A DNA stretch of 64,000 nucleotides from Paralimibaculum aggregatum (lineage in GTDB: Bacteria; Pseudomonadota; Alphaproteobacteria; Rhodobacterales; Rhodobacteraceae), in the NCBI RefSeq assembly GCF_030270585.1, contig NZ_BSYI01000003.1, positions 1-64,000 of the forward strand. Direction: 5' to 3'. The notes under the pieces were generated by a model. That model was not told where the DNA came from. It made no database searches and was given only the letters and a program-made list of their open reading frames with translations. Below, one piece after another: positions 25,380-34,239 of the stretch. Made by a program: the position numbers and the translations under genes. The stretch's first letter is position 1, and every line of letters begins with the position of its first letter.

Positions 25380-26656
25380 AGTGGCCGCGGCGGCTCCTCG
25401 GCGCGGCGCTGCTGCTGGCGCTCGCGGGGGTCGTGTGGCTCTACCTGCCGGGGCGGGCCAAGCCGGCGCGCTTCGGGCCGGAGGACTGCCGGCGCCTCGC
25501 GCTCACCGATGCCGGGACCGGGCGGCCGATCACCGGCATCGAGGATATCGCGCCCCATGGCGGCTGGCTGTTCCTCGCGGCGCAGGACCGGCTGGCGGCC
25601 GAGGCGGCAGGGCGCGCCGGGCGCCCGGCGCCGGAGGGGGCGATCTACCGCCTGCCGCTCGCGGCGCTGGCCGCGCCCGGCCCGCTGGCGCTGGCGCCGG
25701 CCACGCTGCCGGGCTTCGCCGGCCCGCTGCACCCGCATGGCATCGATGCCGGGCGCGGCAGGCTGGTGGCGATCAACCGCCGCTACGGGCCGGAGGGCGG
25801 GGCAGGGGTCGATCTCCGGGTCTATGCGATCCGCGCCGCCGGGCTCGAGCCGCTGCACCAGGCGCCCGCGCCCGGGCTCTGCGCCGCCAACGACGTGCTG
25901 CTCGGCGACCGCGCGGTGCGGTTCACCCTCGACCGCGCGCATTGCCCGGGGATCTCGGCATGGGAGGCGGTCTGGCCCGGCGCGGGCGGGGCGCTCGGCC
26001 GGATGGCGCTCGGCGGCGACGGTGATAGCGGCGACGGCAGCGGCGACGACGGTGGCGGCGACGAAGGCGACGGCGACGGCAGCGCCGAGAGCGACGGCGA
26101 CGGCGATGGCAGTGGCGGCGACGGCAGCGGCGCGAGCGGTGGCGATGACAGCGGCGACGACGACGGCAGCGCCGAGAGCAACGGCGGCGCCGACGGCGGC
26201 GGCGGGGGCCTCGCGCGGATCGCCGAGGGGCTGGTCTATCCCAACGGGCTGGCGGAGTTCCCTTATGCCGGCGCGCCGCATCTCGCGGTGGCCGAGACCC
26301 GGGCGCGGCGGGTCACGCTGCTCCCCGCCGCGGGCCCGGGCGGCGCGGCCGACCGCCAGCACATCGACCTCCCCGGCGCGCCGGACAACCTGATGCCGGC
26401 GCCGGGCGGGCGCGTCCTTGCGGCGCTGCATCCCAGCCTGCTGCGGCTCGCGCTCTACCGGTTCGGCTGGCGCAGCCGGGCGCCGTCGCGGCTGGTGGCG
26501 ATCCATCCCGCCGACGGGCGGGTCGAGATGCTCTATGACGACCCGTCCGGCCGGCGCTTCTCGGCGGCCACGGTCGGGCATCTGACCGGGGCGGGGATCC
26601 TGGTTGCGGGCTCCGTGCGCGATGCGGGGCTCCTGGTCTGCGGAGGGGCGGCATGA
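25376..26656 (+). CDS. paraoxonase/arylesterase-like beta-propeller with an Asp/Gly/Ser-rich insert
   Basis: A 426-residue protein starting at a GTG that overlaps the sulfotransferase stop. Residues 5-25 form a membrane anchor or signal. The body resembles the arylesterase/paraoxonase and SMP-30 six-bladed propellers: ITGIEDIAPHGGWLFLAAQDR, PHGIDAGRGRLVAINRR, CAANDVLLGDRAVRFTLD (the ND metal site), LVYPNGLAEF, and DNLMPAPGGRVLAALHP. At about residues 215-278 the propeller is interrupted by a run made almost only of Gly, Asp, Ser and Glu, absent from ordinary members. It probably acts in the periplasm or at the outer face; the ester or lactone substrate is unknown. Confidence 0.75.
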   Translation: MKWPRRLLGAALLLALAGVVWLYLPGRAKPARFGPEDCRRLALTDAGTGRPITGIEDIAPHGGWLFLAAQDRLAAEAAGRAGRPAPEGAIYRLPLAALAAPGPLALAPATLPGFAGPLHPHGIDAGRGRLVAINRRYGPEGGAGVDLRVYAIRAAGLEPLHQAPAPGLCAANDVLLGDRAVRFTLDRAHCPGISAWEAVWPGAGGALGRMALGGDGDSGDGSGDDGGGDEGDGDGSAESDGDGDGSGGDGSGASGGDDSGDDDGSAESNGGADGGGGGLARIAEGLVYPNGLAEFPYAGAPHLAVAETRARRVTLLPAAGPGGAADRQHIDLPGAPDNLMPAPGGRVLAALHPSLLRLALYRFGWRSRAPSRLVAIHPADGRVEMLYDDPSGRRFSAATVGHLTGAGILVAGSVRDAGLLVCGGAA

Positions 26657-27651
26657 AGGTTCTGGTCACCGGCGCGGGGGGCTTTGTCGGGCGCCATCTG
26701 GTCGGGCAGCTCGTGGCCCGCGGCGACGAGGTGGTCGGCGTCGACCGCGATCTCGGCGCCGACTGGCCGGCGGCGCTGCGCGGCGTCACCGCCTCGGTGA
26801 CCGATGCCGCGGCGATGCGCGCGGCGGCGGAGGGCTGCGACGCGGTGGTGCACGCCGCCGCCGTCACCGGGCTCTGGGCGCCCGATCCGCGGATCTTCGA
26901 GCGGGTCAATCTCGGCGGCACCGAGACCGTGCTGGCGGCGGCGGCCACGGCCGGGGCGACGCGGGCGGTGCTGGTCTCGAGCTACACCACGCTGATCGCC
27001 GGCGCGCGCAGCGACCCGGAGACCGAGGTCGACGAGACGCTGGAGCTGGCGCCGGAGGCGCTGCTCGGCGCCTATCCCGCCTCCAAGCGCCGGGCCGAGC
27101 TGGCCGCCGCCGGCGGGCCGCTGCCGGCGGCGATCGTGCTGCCCTCGGCCCCGGTCGGCCCCGGCGACCGCACCCCGACGCCGCCCGGCGCGCTGCTGCG
27201 CGATCTTGCGAACGGCGCGATCCCGGCGATGATCAGCTGCGGCTGGAACCTGATCGACGTGCGCGCGCTGGCGAGCGGGGTGCTGGCGGCGCTCGACCGC
27301 GGCATCGCCGGGCGGCGCTATCTGCTGGTCGGCGAGGACATGGACACCGGCGCCTTCCTCGCGGCCTTCGAGCGGGTGAGCGGCGTGCCCGGTCCGCGGG
27401 CGCGGGTGCCCTATCGCGTGGCGCTCACGGCGGCGCGGGTCGAGGCCGGCATGGCCGGGCTCACCGGGCGGCCGCCGCGGGCACCGCTCACCGGCGTGCG
27501 GCTGGCCGGGCCCTGGCGCCGCTTCTCCGGCGCGCGGGCGGCGGAGGAGCTCGATTTCCGCGCCCCGCCGGTCGAGGACGCGCTGCGCGCCGCGCTGCTC
27601 TGGATGCGCGAGCGGGGCATGCTGACGCGGGACCTGCCGGGCCTCGGCTGA
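26653..27651 (+). CDS. hpnA: hopanoid-associated sugar epimerase/NAD-dependent reductase
   Basis: A 332-residue extended short-chain dehydrogenase. The NAD(P) site is VTGAGGFVGRHL at about 5-16, the Ser/Tyr/Lys triad is visible in LVSSYTTL and YPASKRR, and the length fits the dihydroflavonol-reductase-like HpnA group. Identity as HpnA rests largely on context: hpnB lies convergently 16 nt away and hpnC-G follow. HpnA is associated with hopanoid side-chain modification, but its reaction is not firmly established. It overlaps the propeller gene stop by ATGA. Confidence 0.8.
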   Translation: MKVLVTGAGGFVGRHLVGQLVARGDEVVGVDRDLGADWPAALRGVTASVTDAAAMRAAAEGCDAVVHAAAVTGLWAPDPRIFERVNLGGTETVLAAAATAGATRAVLVSSYTTLIAGARSDPETEVDETLELAPEALLGAYPASKRRAELAAAGGPLPAAIVLPSAPVGPGDRTPTPPGALLRDLANGAIPAMISCGWNLIDVRALASGVLAALDRGIAGRRYLLVGEDMDTGAFLAAFERVSGVPGPRARVPYRVALTAARVEAGMAGLTGRPPRAPLTGVRLAGPWRRFSGARAAEELDFRAPPVEDALRAALLWMRERGMLTRDLPGLG

Positions 27652-27667
27652 GCGCCGGCGGCCCGGC

Positions 27668-28831
27668 TCAGCCGTGGGGATAGGTGCGCCCCTTCCAGGC
27701 GCCGCCGCGGCCCCGCCGGTGGCGCCGGGCGCTGTCCAGCGTCATCAGCGTGTAGAGCAGGGCGGCGAGCGGCAGCCAGAGCGCGTCGCGCGCCGGGCGG
27801 CCATAGAGCTTCAGCGTCGGCAGATAGGCCCGCGCCGCCAGCGCCCAGGCGGCGGCGCCGAGCCCGGCGGCGGCCCAGTCGCCATGCAGCGGCAGCCCCA
27901 GCACCAGCACCGGCCCGGCGAGATAGATCAGCGCCATCGACAGCACCGTGCCGGCCAGCAGCCAGCGCGAATGGCGCAGCTGCGCGAAGGCGGTGCGCGC
28001 GACCATCTTCCAGATCGTGCCGAGGCGGCGGTTGTCGCGCAGGCTGACCGCGGCGTCGCGGGTGAGGCCGAGCCAGATCCGGCGTCTCGGCGGCCCGCGC
28101 TTGATCTGCGCGGCGAGGCTGCAATCGTCGATCAGCGCACCGCGGATCGCGCCCATGCCGCCGATCTCGGCCAGCGCGTCGCGCGCCACCAGCATGCAGC
28201 CCCCGGCGGCGCCGGCGGTGCGGCGCTTGGGGTCGGCGATCCAGGCGAAGGGGTAGAGCTTCTGGAAGAAGAAGATGAAGGCGGGCACCAGCAGCCGCCC
28301 CCAGAAGCCGCTGTCGTCGAGCCGCGCCATCAGCGAGGCCAGCGCGATCCCGCGCTCCTCGGCGAAGATCACGAGCCGGCGCAGGGTGTCCGGCGCGTGC
28401 AGGATGTCGGCATCGGTCAGCAGCACCCAGCGCGCCTGCGGCGCCAGGTCGCCGATCCGGCGCAGCCCGGTCTCCACCGCCCAGAGCTTGCCGGTCCAGC
28501 CCTCGGGCAGCGGCGGCGCGGTCACCACATGGATCGGGCGCGGGCTCCGCGCCGCGACCTCGGCGGCGATGCGGCCGGTGCCGTCGGTCGAGCCGTCATC
28601 GACGAGGATCACGGTGAACGGCCCGCCATAGTCGCAGCCGGCATGGGCCTCGAGCACCGCCGCCACCGTTTCGGCCTCGTCGCGGGCCGGGATGATCGCC
28701 ACCACCGCCGCGTCCTGCGGATGATCCGGCGCCGAGGACGGCAACGTGACATCGGCGCGCCAGAACCCGCCGCGAAAGGCGAGGAGAGAGACCCAGACCG
28801 CCAGGCTCGCAGCGCCAACGGCAAACAGCAT
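27668..28831 (-). CDS. hpnB: hopanoid biosynthesis-associated glycosyltransferase
   Basis: A 387-residue family 2 glycosyltransferase. An N-terminal membrane segment (about 3-22) is followed by the GT-A domain with VDDGSTDGTG and the metal-binding LLTDADI. Then come GAAGGCMLVARDALAEIGGM, a LIDDCSLAAQIKR segment, and three or four C-terminal membrane helices. This is the HpnB layout. HpnB is always linked with hopanoid clusters but its acceptor is not proven. It is on the opposite strand to the other hpn genes and shares the 150-nt divergent region with hpnC. The ATG follows a GAGAGGTGG site. Confidence 0.9.
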   Translation of the reverse strand: MLFAVGAASLAVWVSLLAFRGGFWRADVTLPSSAPDHPQDAAVVAIIPARDEAETVAAVLEAHAGCDYGGPFTVILVDDGSTDGTGRIAAEVAARSPRPIHVVTAPPLPEGWTGKLWAVETGLRRIGDLAPQARWVLLTDADILHAPDTLRRLVIFAEERGIALASLMARLDDSGFWGRLLVPAFIFFFQKLYPFAWIADPKRRTAGAAGGCMLVARDALAEIGGMGAIRGALIDDCSLAAQIKRGPPRRRIWLGLTRDAAVSLRDNRRLGTIWKMVARTAFAQLRHSRWLLAGTVLSMALIYLAGPVLVLGLPLHGDWAAAGLGAAAWALAARAYLPTLKLYGRPARDALWLPLAALLYTLMTLDSARRHRRGRGGAWKGRTYPHG

Positions 28832-28913
28832 GGATCGACCACCTCTCGTCTTGCCGGAATGATGTGAGGACGGTCCGGCCGCCGGCCTGCAGGCCGGGCG
28901 ACACGGGCGGCGA

Positions 28914-28942
28914 TTGTCTTCGCGCACGCAAAAGTCTACTGT
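28914..28942 (+). promoter_or_regulatory. candidate promoter of the hpnCDE-shc operon
   Basis: TTGTCT (28914-28919) and TACTGT (28937-28942) are spaced by 17 nt, a good sigma70-type arrangement. Transcription would start near 28950, which supports the ATG at 28983 as the hpnC start and rules out the in-frame TTG at 28914, which lies inside this promoter. Confidence 0.45.
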
Positions 28943-28982
28943 GCCGGCCAATCCGGGACAAGGCACCGAGACGGTCGAGAAC

Positions 28983-29894
28983 ATGCAAGAACCCCTGGGG
29001 TCCGATCTGGCAATGCCGGCGATCGCTGCCGCGGCGCAGGCCGAGCCGGAGATCCTCGCGCCCTCGGGCAAGGATGCGGCGGGCGAGAACTTTCCCGTCG
29101 GCTCGCGGCTGATCGCGCCGGCGCTGCGCCCGCATGTGATGCGCTACTACGCCTTCGCCCGCGCCGCCGACGACATCGCCGATGCGCCGGAGCTTTCGCC
29201 GGACGAGAAGGTCCGCCGGCTCGACCTGATGGAGGCCGGGCTCGCCCCCGCCGCGCGCTGGCCGGCGGTGGCGGTGCGCCTCGGCGAGAGCCTGCGCGAG
29301 ACCGGGGTGCCCGTGGCCCATGCCTCGGACCTGCTGGTCGCGTTCCGCCGCGATGCCGGCAAGGCGCGCTATGCCGACTGGGCCGAGCTGCTCGATTATT
29401 GCCGCTATTCCGCGCATCCGGTGGGGCGCTTCCTGCTCGACCTGCATAGCGAGGCGCCCGAGACCGGCGCGATGGGCGATGCGCTCTGCGCCGCGCTGCA
29501 GGTTCTCAACCACCTGCAGGACTGCGGCGAGGACCGCCGCGCGCTCGACCGGGTCTACCTGCCGCAGGACTGGATGGCCGAGGAGGGCATGGCGCTCGGG
29601 GATCTCGACGCGGCCGCCGCCTCGCCGGCGCTGCGCCGGGTGATCGGGCGCTGCCTCGATGCCTCCGACGCGCTGCTCGACCGGGCCGCGCCGCTCTCGC
29701 GCGCGATCCGCTCGCGCCGGCTCGGGGCCGAGGTCGCGGCGATCCAGCGGCTCGCCCGGCGGCTCTCGGCGCGGCTGCGGCGCGAGGACCCGCTGGCGCT
29801 GCGCGTCAAGCATTCGCGGCGCGATCTGGCGCATGGCGCGCTGGCCGGGCTGCTGCGCGCGGCCGGGCTCTCGGCGCTGGCGGGGCCGGCATGA
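28983..29894 (+). CDS. hpnC: hydroxysqualene synthase
   Basis: A 303-residue trans-prenyltransferase-fold enzyme that converts presqualene diphosphate to hydroxysqualene. Both acidic helices are present: YYAFARAADDIAD (DDxxD type) and VLNHLQDCGEDRR. YCRYSAHPVGRFLL is characteristic of the squalene/phytoene synthase family. The ATG at 28983 fits the likely promoter; a second ATG ten codons on is possible. It works with HpnD and HpnE to make squalene without the eukaryotic-type synthase. It overlaps hpnD by ATGA. Confidence 0.93.
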   Translation: MQEPLGSDLAMPAIAAAAQAEPEILAPSGKDAAGENFPVGSRLIAPALRPHVMRYYAFARAADDIADAPELSPDEKVRRLDLMEAGLAPAARWPAVAVRLGESLRETGVPVAHASDLLVAFRRDAGKARYADWAELLDYCRYSAHPVGRFLLDLHSEAPETGAMGDALCAALQVLNHLQDCGEDRRALDRVYLPQDWMAEEGMALGDLDAAAASPALRRVIGRCLDASDALLDRAAPLSRAIRSRRLGAEVAAIQRLARRLSARLRREDPLALRVKHSRRDLAHGALAGLLRAAGLSALAGPA

Positions 29895-30817
29895 GCGCCC
29901 GCTCCGGCATCGAGGCGCTGGCGCCGAGCCCGATCGAGCCGGGCACCGACCCGGCCGCCATCGCCGCGGCGATCACCGCCGGCGCCCGCACCTCCTTCGC
30001 GCAGGGCATGCGCATCCTGCCGCGGCCGCGGCGCGAGGCGATGTGGGCGCTCTATGCCTTCGCGCGGGTGATCGACGACATCGCCGACGAGGACTGGCCG
30101 CTGGCCGAGAAGCACCGGCTGCTCGACGACTGGCGCTGCGAGATCGGCGCGCTCTACGAGGGCCGCCCGGTCTCGGCGATCGGCCATGCGCTGGCCGGCC
30201 CGGTGGCGCGCCACGAGCTGCCGGAGGCGGAGTTCCTGGCGCTGATCGAGGGCATGCAGATGGATGCCGACGGGCCGGTAATCGCGCCCTCGATGGCGGA
30301 GCTGCGCCGCTATACCCGCCGGGTGGCGGGCGCCGTGGGGATGCTCTCGATGCGGATCTTCGGGGCCTGGCGCGGCGAGGTCTCCGAGCGCTTCGCGCTG
30401 GCGCTGGCGGATGCCTTCCAGCTCACCAACATCCTGCGCGACATCGAGGACGATGCCGCGATGGGCCGGCTCTATCTGCCGGCCGAGCTGCTGGCGGCGC
30501 ATGGCGTGCCGGCGGATCCGAAGGCCGCGGCGGTGCATCCGCGGCTGCCCGAGGTCGCGCAGGAGATCGGCCGGCTGGCGCGGGCCGAGTTCGCCGCCGC
30601 GCGCAGCCTCGTGGGCGCGCATTCGCGGCTGCGGCTGGCGCCGGCGCTGCTGATGATGGGGGTCTATTCGGGCTATCTCGCGCGGATGGAGGCGGCCGGC
30701 TTCCGGCGCGGCACGCGGGTGCGCCTCAGCGGGCGGGAGAAGGCCTGGCGCGGGCTCCTTTGCGTGCTGGCGCCGGGGGGCGCGGCGCGGCCAGCCGCGG
30801 GGGCCGCCCATGGCTGA
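29891..30817 (+). CDS. hpnD: presqualene diphosphate synthase
   Basis: A 308-residue squalene/phytoene synthase family enzyme condensing two farnesyl diphosphates into presqualene diphosphate. Motifs are ARTSFAQGMRILP, YAFARVIDDIADE, RRVAGAVGMLSMRIFG, and the second acidic motif LTNILRDIEDDAAMGRLYLP. Length fits HpnD. It starts within the hpnC stop and overlaps hpnE by 8 nt, so hpnC, hpnD and hpnE form one translational unit. Its substrate would come from IspA, encoded at 51.5 kb. Confidence 0.94.
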   Translation: MSARSGIEALAPSPIEPGTDPAAIAAAITAGARTSFAQGMRILPRPRREAMWALYAFARVIDDIADEDWPLAEKHRLLDDWRCEIGALYEGRPVSAIGHALAGPVARHELPEAEFLALIEGMQMDADGPVIAPSMAELRRYTRRVAGAVGMLSMRIFGAWRGEVSERFALALADAFQLTNILRDIEDDAAMGRLYLPAELLAAHGVPADPKAAAVHPRLPEVAQEIGRLARAEFAAARSLVGAHSRLRLAPALLMMGVYSGYLARMEAAGFRRGTRVRLSGREKAWRGLLCVLAPGGAARPAAGAAHG

Positions 30818-32087
30818 GTCGCGGGCCGGGCGGGTGCATGTGGTGGGCGCCGGGCTCGCCGGGCTCTCGACGGCGCTGCGGCTGGCCGAACGCGGCGCGG
30901 CGGTGACACTGCACGAGGCGCAGCGCCAGGCCGGCGGGCGCTGCCGCAGCTTCGACGACCCGCGCCTCGGCCGGCGCATCGACAACGGCAACCACCTGGT
31001 GCTGAGCGGCAATGCCTCGGTGCGGGCCTATCTGCGCGCGATCGGCGCCGAGGACCGGCTGGTGGCGGAGCCCGAGGCGGGCTTCGCCTTCGTCGATCTC
31101 GCCACCGGCCGGCGCTGGCGGGTGCGGCTCAACGACGGGCCGGTGCCCTGGTGGGTCGGCACCGCCTCGCGGCGCATCCCGGAGACCACCGTGGCGGACT
31201 ATCTCTCCGGCGCCTGGCTGGCGCTGGCCGGGCGGGGCGCCACGGTGGCCGAGGCGATCCGCGCGCGCGGGCCGATCTGGGCGCGCTTCTGGGAGCCGCT
31301 GACCCTGGCCGCGATCAACACGACGCCGGAGCGGGCCTCGGCGCGGCTGCTCTGGCGGGTGCTGGCCGAGACCTTCCTCAGGGGCGGCGCCCATGCCCGG
31401 CCGATGCTGGCGCCCGGCGGGCTCGGCGATGCGCTGGTCGGCCCGGCGGAGGCGGCGCTGGCGGCCCGCGGCGTCGAGATCCGCTTCGGCCGGATCCTGC
31501 GCGCGGTGGAGCGGGAGGGGGGCCGCGCCGCGACCCTGCGCTTCTCCGACGGCGCCGAGGCGCTCGGCCCGGCGGACCGGGTGGTGCTGGCGCTGCCGCC
31601 CTCGCGGCTCGCCCCGCTGATGCCGGAGCTCGCGCTGCCGGATGACGACTGCGCGATCCTCAACGCCTTCTTCGTGGTGCCCGAGGCGGCGCGCGCGGCG
31701 CTCGACCGCGCGGCGCCGATCACCGGCGTGCTCTCGGCGCGCACCCACTGGATCTTCCGCCGCGGCGACGTGGTGAGCCTCACCGTCTCGGCCTCCGACC
31801 GGCTCGGGCTCGACCGCGCCGACCCGGCGGAGCTGACAGCCATGCTCTGGGCGGAAACCCGGGCTGCACTTGGCCTTGGCGCGGAAATGAGTTACGCGAA
31901 CGCACGGATCAACAAGGAACGCCGCGCGACCTTCGACCAGTCGCCAGCCGGCGTCGCGCGGCGCCCGGCGGCGCGCACCGGGCTCGGCAATCTCTGGCTG
32001 GCGGGAGACGCGACGGATACCGGCCTGCCCGCGACCATCGAGGGCGCGATCCGGTCGGGCGAGACCGCGGCTCGGCTGGCCGCCTGA
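30810..32087 (+). CDS. hpnE: hydroxysqualene dehydroxylase
   Basis: A 425-residue FAD-dependent amine-oxidase-type flavoprotein that reductively removes the hydroxyl of hydroxysqualene to give squalene. The dinucleotide-binding motif HVVGAGLAGLSTALRLAERGAAV lies near the N terminus, with QAGGRCRSF next to it. The C-terminal FAD contact reads NLWLAGDATDTGLPATIEGAIRSGE. It follows hpnD with an 8-nt overlap. The ATG has no strong ribosome site of its own, consistent with coupling. Confidence 0.93.
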   Translation: MAESRAGRVHVVGAGLAGLSTALRLAERGAAVTLHEAQRQAGGRCRSFDDPRLGRRIDNGNHLVLSGNASVRAYLRAIGAEDRLVAEPEAGFAFVDLATGRRWRVRLNDGPVPWWVGTASRRIPETTVADYLSGAWLALAGRGATVAEAIRARGPIWARFWEPLTLAAINTTPERASARLLWRVLAETFLRGGAHARPMLAPGGLGDALVGPAEAALAARGVEIRFGRILRAVEREGGRAATLRFSDGAEALGPADRVVLALPPSRLAPLMPELALPDDDCAILNAFFVVPEAARAALDRAAPITGVLSARTHWIFRRGDVVSLTVSASDRLGLDRADPAELTAMLWAETRAALGLGAEMSYANARINKERRATFDQSPAGVARRPAARTGLGNLWLAGDATDTGLPATIEGAIRSGETAARLAA

Positions 32088-32150
32088 GCCGCCCGGACGG
32101 CGGATAGACGACCATAAAAGACGACCCGATCGAGGGACAAAGGTGAGCAG

Positions 32151-34136
32151 ATGAAGGACCAAAGCCTCAGCGGCGCGGCCACGGAGCCCGACTGGGAGAC
32201 CGCGGCGCGTCCGGATCGCGGCCGGCTCCGCCGCCTTATCGAGGAGCGCACCGACAAGCTCTGGGGCCTGCAGAAGCCGGACGGGCACATCGTCTTCGAG
32301 CTCGAGGCCGATTGCACGATCCCCGCCGAATACGTGCTGCTGCGCCATTTTCTCGGCGAGATCGACGCCCCCCGCGAGGCGCGGCTGGCCCGCTACATGC
32401 GCCGCATCCAGAACCCGGACGGCTCCTGGCCGCTGTTCCACGAGGGCGCGGGCAACATCTCGGCCACGGTCAAGGGCTACTGGGCGCTGAAGCTGATCGG
32501 CGACGACCCGGAGGCGCCGCACATGGCGCGGGCGCGCTCCTGGCTGCTGGGGCAGGGCGGCGCGGCGCGGGCCAACGTGTTCACCCGGATCATGATGGCA
32601 CTGTTCCGCCACATCCCCTGGAAGGGGATGCCCTGCATGCCGGTGGAGGCGATGCTGCTGCCGCGCTGGTTCCCCTTCCACATGAGCAAGATCGCCTACT
32701 GGTCGCGCACCGTGCTGACGCCGCTGCTGATCCTCTATGCGCGCCGGGCGCGGGCGGTGAACCCGACCGGGCTCGGCATCGAGGAGCTGTTCCTGCGCCC
32801 GCCGGCGGAGGAGCCGCAATGGCAGGTCAACCCGGCCGGCTCGCGGCTCGGCGATGTCTTCCTGGTGCTCGACCGGGTGCTGCACAAGGTCGAGCCGCTG
32901 GCGCCGCGCTGGCCGCGCGAGCGCGCGGTGAAGGCGGCCGAGGAGTTCATGCTCGCGCATCTCAACGGCGATGACGGGCTCGGCGCGATCTATCCGGCGA
33001 TGGCCAATGCGGTGATGGCGCTGCGGGTGCTCGGCTATGCCGACGACCACCCGGCGATGCGCACCGCCCGCGACGCGGTGGAGAAGCTCGTCGTCGAGCG
33101 CGGCGAGGGCGACGAGGCGGAGACCTATCTGCAGCCCTGCCTCTCGCCGGTCTGGGACACCTGCCTCGCCGCGCAGGCCTTCCTCGAGGCCGGCTGCCGC
33201 GACGATGCCCGGCTGACCCATGCGCTCGACTGGCTGGCCGACAAGCAGATCCTCGAGCATGTCGGCGACTGGGCGGTGCGCCGGCCCGGGGTGCGGCCGG
33301 GCGGCTGGGCGTTCCAGTACGAGAACCCGGATTATCCCGATGTCGACGACACCGCGGTGGTGGCGATGGCGATGCACCGGGCCGATCCCGAGCGCTACGC
33401 GATGAATGTCGACCGGGCCTGCGAATGGATTGCGGGGATGCAGTCCTCGAGCGGCGGCTGGGGCGCCTTCGACCCGGAGAACGAGCACTATTATCTCAAC
33501 GCCATCCCCTTCGCCGATCATGGCGCGCTGCTCGACCCGCCGACGGTGGATGTCACCGCGCGCTGCGTCGGCTGCCTCGCGCAGGTCGATCGCGCGCGGT
33601 TCGCCGGCGAGATCGCCCGCGGCATCGCCTTCATCAAGCGCGAGCAGGAGGCCGATGGCAGCTGGTTCGGCCGCTGGGGGGCGAACTACATCTACGGCAC
33701 CTGGTCGGCGCTGGTGGCGCTGAACGGCGCCGGCGAGGACATGGACCAGCCCTATATCCGCAGGGCGGTGGACTGGCTGAAGGCGCGCCAGCGCGCCGAT
33801 GGCGGCTGGGGCGAGGGGCTCGAGACCTACGAGCCCTGGGGCGCCGGACATGCCGTCGCCTCGACCCCGTCGCAGACCGCCTGGGCGCTGCTGGCGCTGA
33901 TCTCCGCCGGCGAGGTGGAGAGCCGCGAGGTGGTGAAGGGGGTGCGCTGGCTCGAGACCGCGCCGCGCGAGGCCGACGGCCCGCGCTGGAAGGAGGCGCA
34001 CTGGACCGGCACCGGCTTCCCGCGGGTGTTCTATCTCAAGTATCACGGCTATGCGGCGTTCTTCCCGCTCTGGGCGATGGCGCGCTACGAGCAGGTTTCG
34101 GCGGCCAACGACCGCAAGGTGCGATGGGGGATCTGA
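32151..34136 (+). CDS. shc: squalene-hopene cyclase
   Basis: A 661-residue class II terpene cyclase that folds squalene into hopene/hopanol at the cytoplasmic membrane. The catalytic acid motif DVDD is at 397-400, and repeated QW-type motifs (for example QNPDGSWPLF, EQEADGSWFGRWG, QRADGGWGEG, SQTAWALL) lie along the chain. Full length for the family. It is separated from hpnE by 63 nt and preceded by an AAAGGTGAG ribosome site. A GC-rich inverted repeat follows within 15 nt of the stop. Confidence 0.97.
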   Translation: MKDQSLSGAATEPDWETAARPDRGRLRRLIEERTDKLWGLQKPDGHIVFELEADCTIPAEYVLLRHFLGEIDAPREARLARYMRRIQNPDGSWPLFHEGAGNISATVKGYWALKLIGDDPEAPHMARARSWLLGQGGAARANVFTRIMMALFRHIPWKGMPCMPVEAMLLPRWFPFHMSKIAYWSRTVLTPLLILYARRARAVNPTGLGIEELFLRPPAEEPQWQVNPAGSRLGDVFLVLDRVLHKVEPLAPRWPRERAVKAAEEFMLAHLNGDDGLGAIYPAMANAVMALRVLGYADDHPAMRTARDAVEKLVVERGEGDEAETYLQPCLSPVWDTCLAAQAFLEAGCRDDARLTHALDWLADKQILEHVGDWAVRRPGVRPGGWAFQYENPDYPDVDDTAVVAMAMHRADPERYAMNVDRACEWIAGMQSSSGGWGAFDPENEHYYLNAIPFADHGALLDPPTVDVTARCVGCLAQVDRARFAGEIARGIAFIKREQEADGSWFGRWGANYIYGTWSALVALNGAGEDMDQPYIRRAVDWLKARQRADGGWGEGLETYEPWGAGHAVASTPSQTAWALLALISAGEVESREVVKGVRWLETAPREADGPRWKEAHWTGTGFPRVFYLKYHGYAAFFPLWAMARYEQVSAANDRKVRWGI

Positions 34137-34148
34137 GGGCCGGCGCCC

Positions 34149-34209
34149 GGGCGATGGGGGGTGGCGGACGGCCCACCCGCCCACCCCCGCCCGCCACCCC
34201 CCATCGCCC
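34149..34209 (+). terminator. 19-bp perfect inverted repeat between shc and hpnG
   Basis: The arms at 34149-34167 and 34191-34209 are exact complements (left arm GGGCGATGGGGGGTGGCGG) around a 23-nt loop. There is no T run, so it would be an attenuating or mRNA-stabilising hairpin rather than a textbook intrinsic terminator. It may set hpnG expression relative to the upstream genes. Confidence 0.5.
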
Positions 34210-34239
34210 TCCGGCAAAGCGCGCGCGGGAGGGCGGGCC

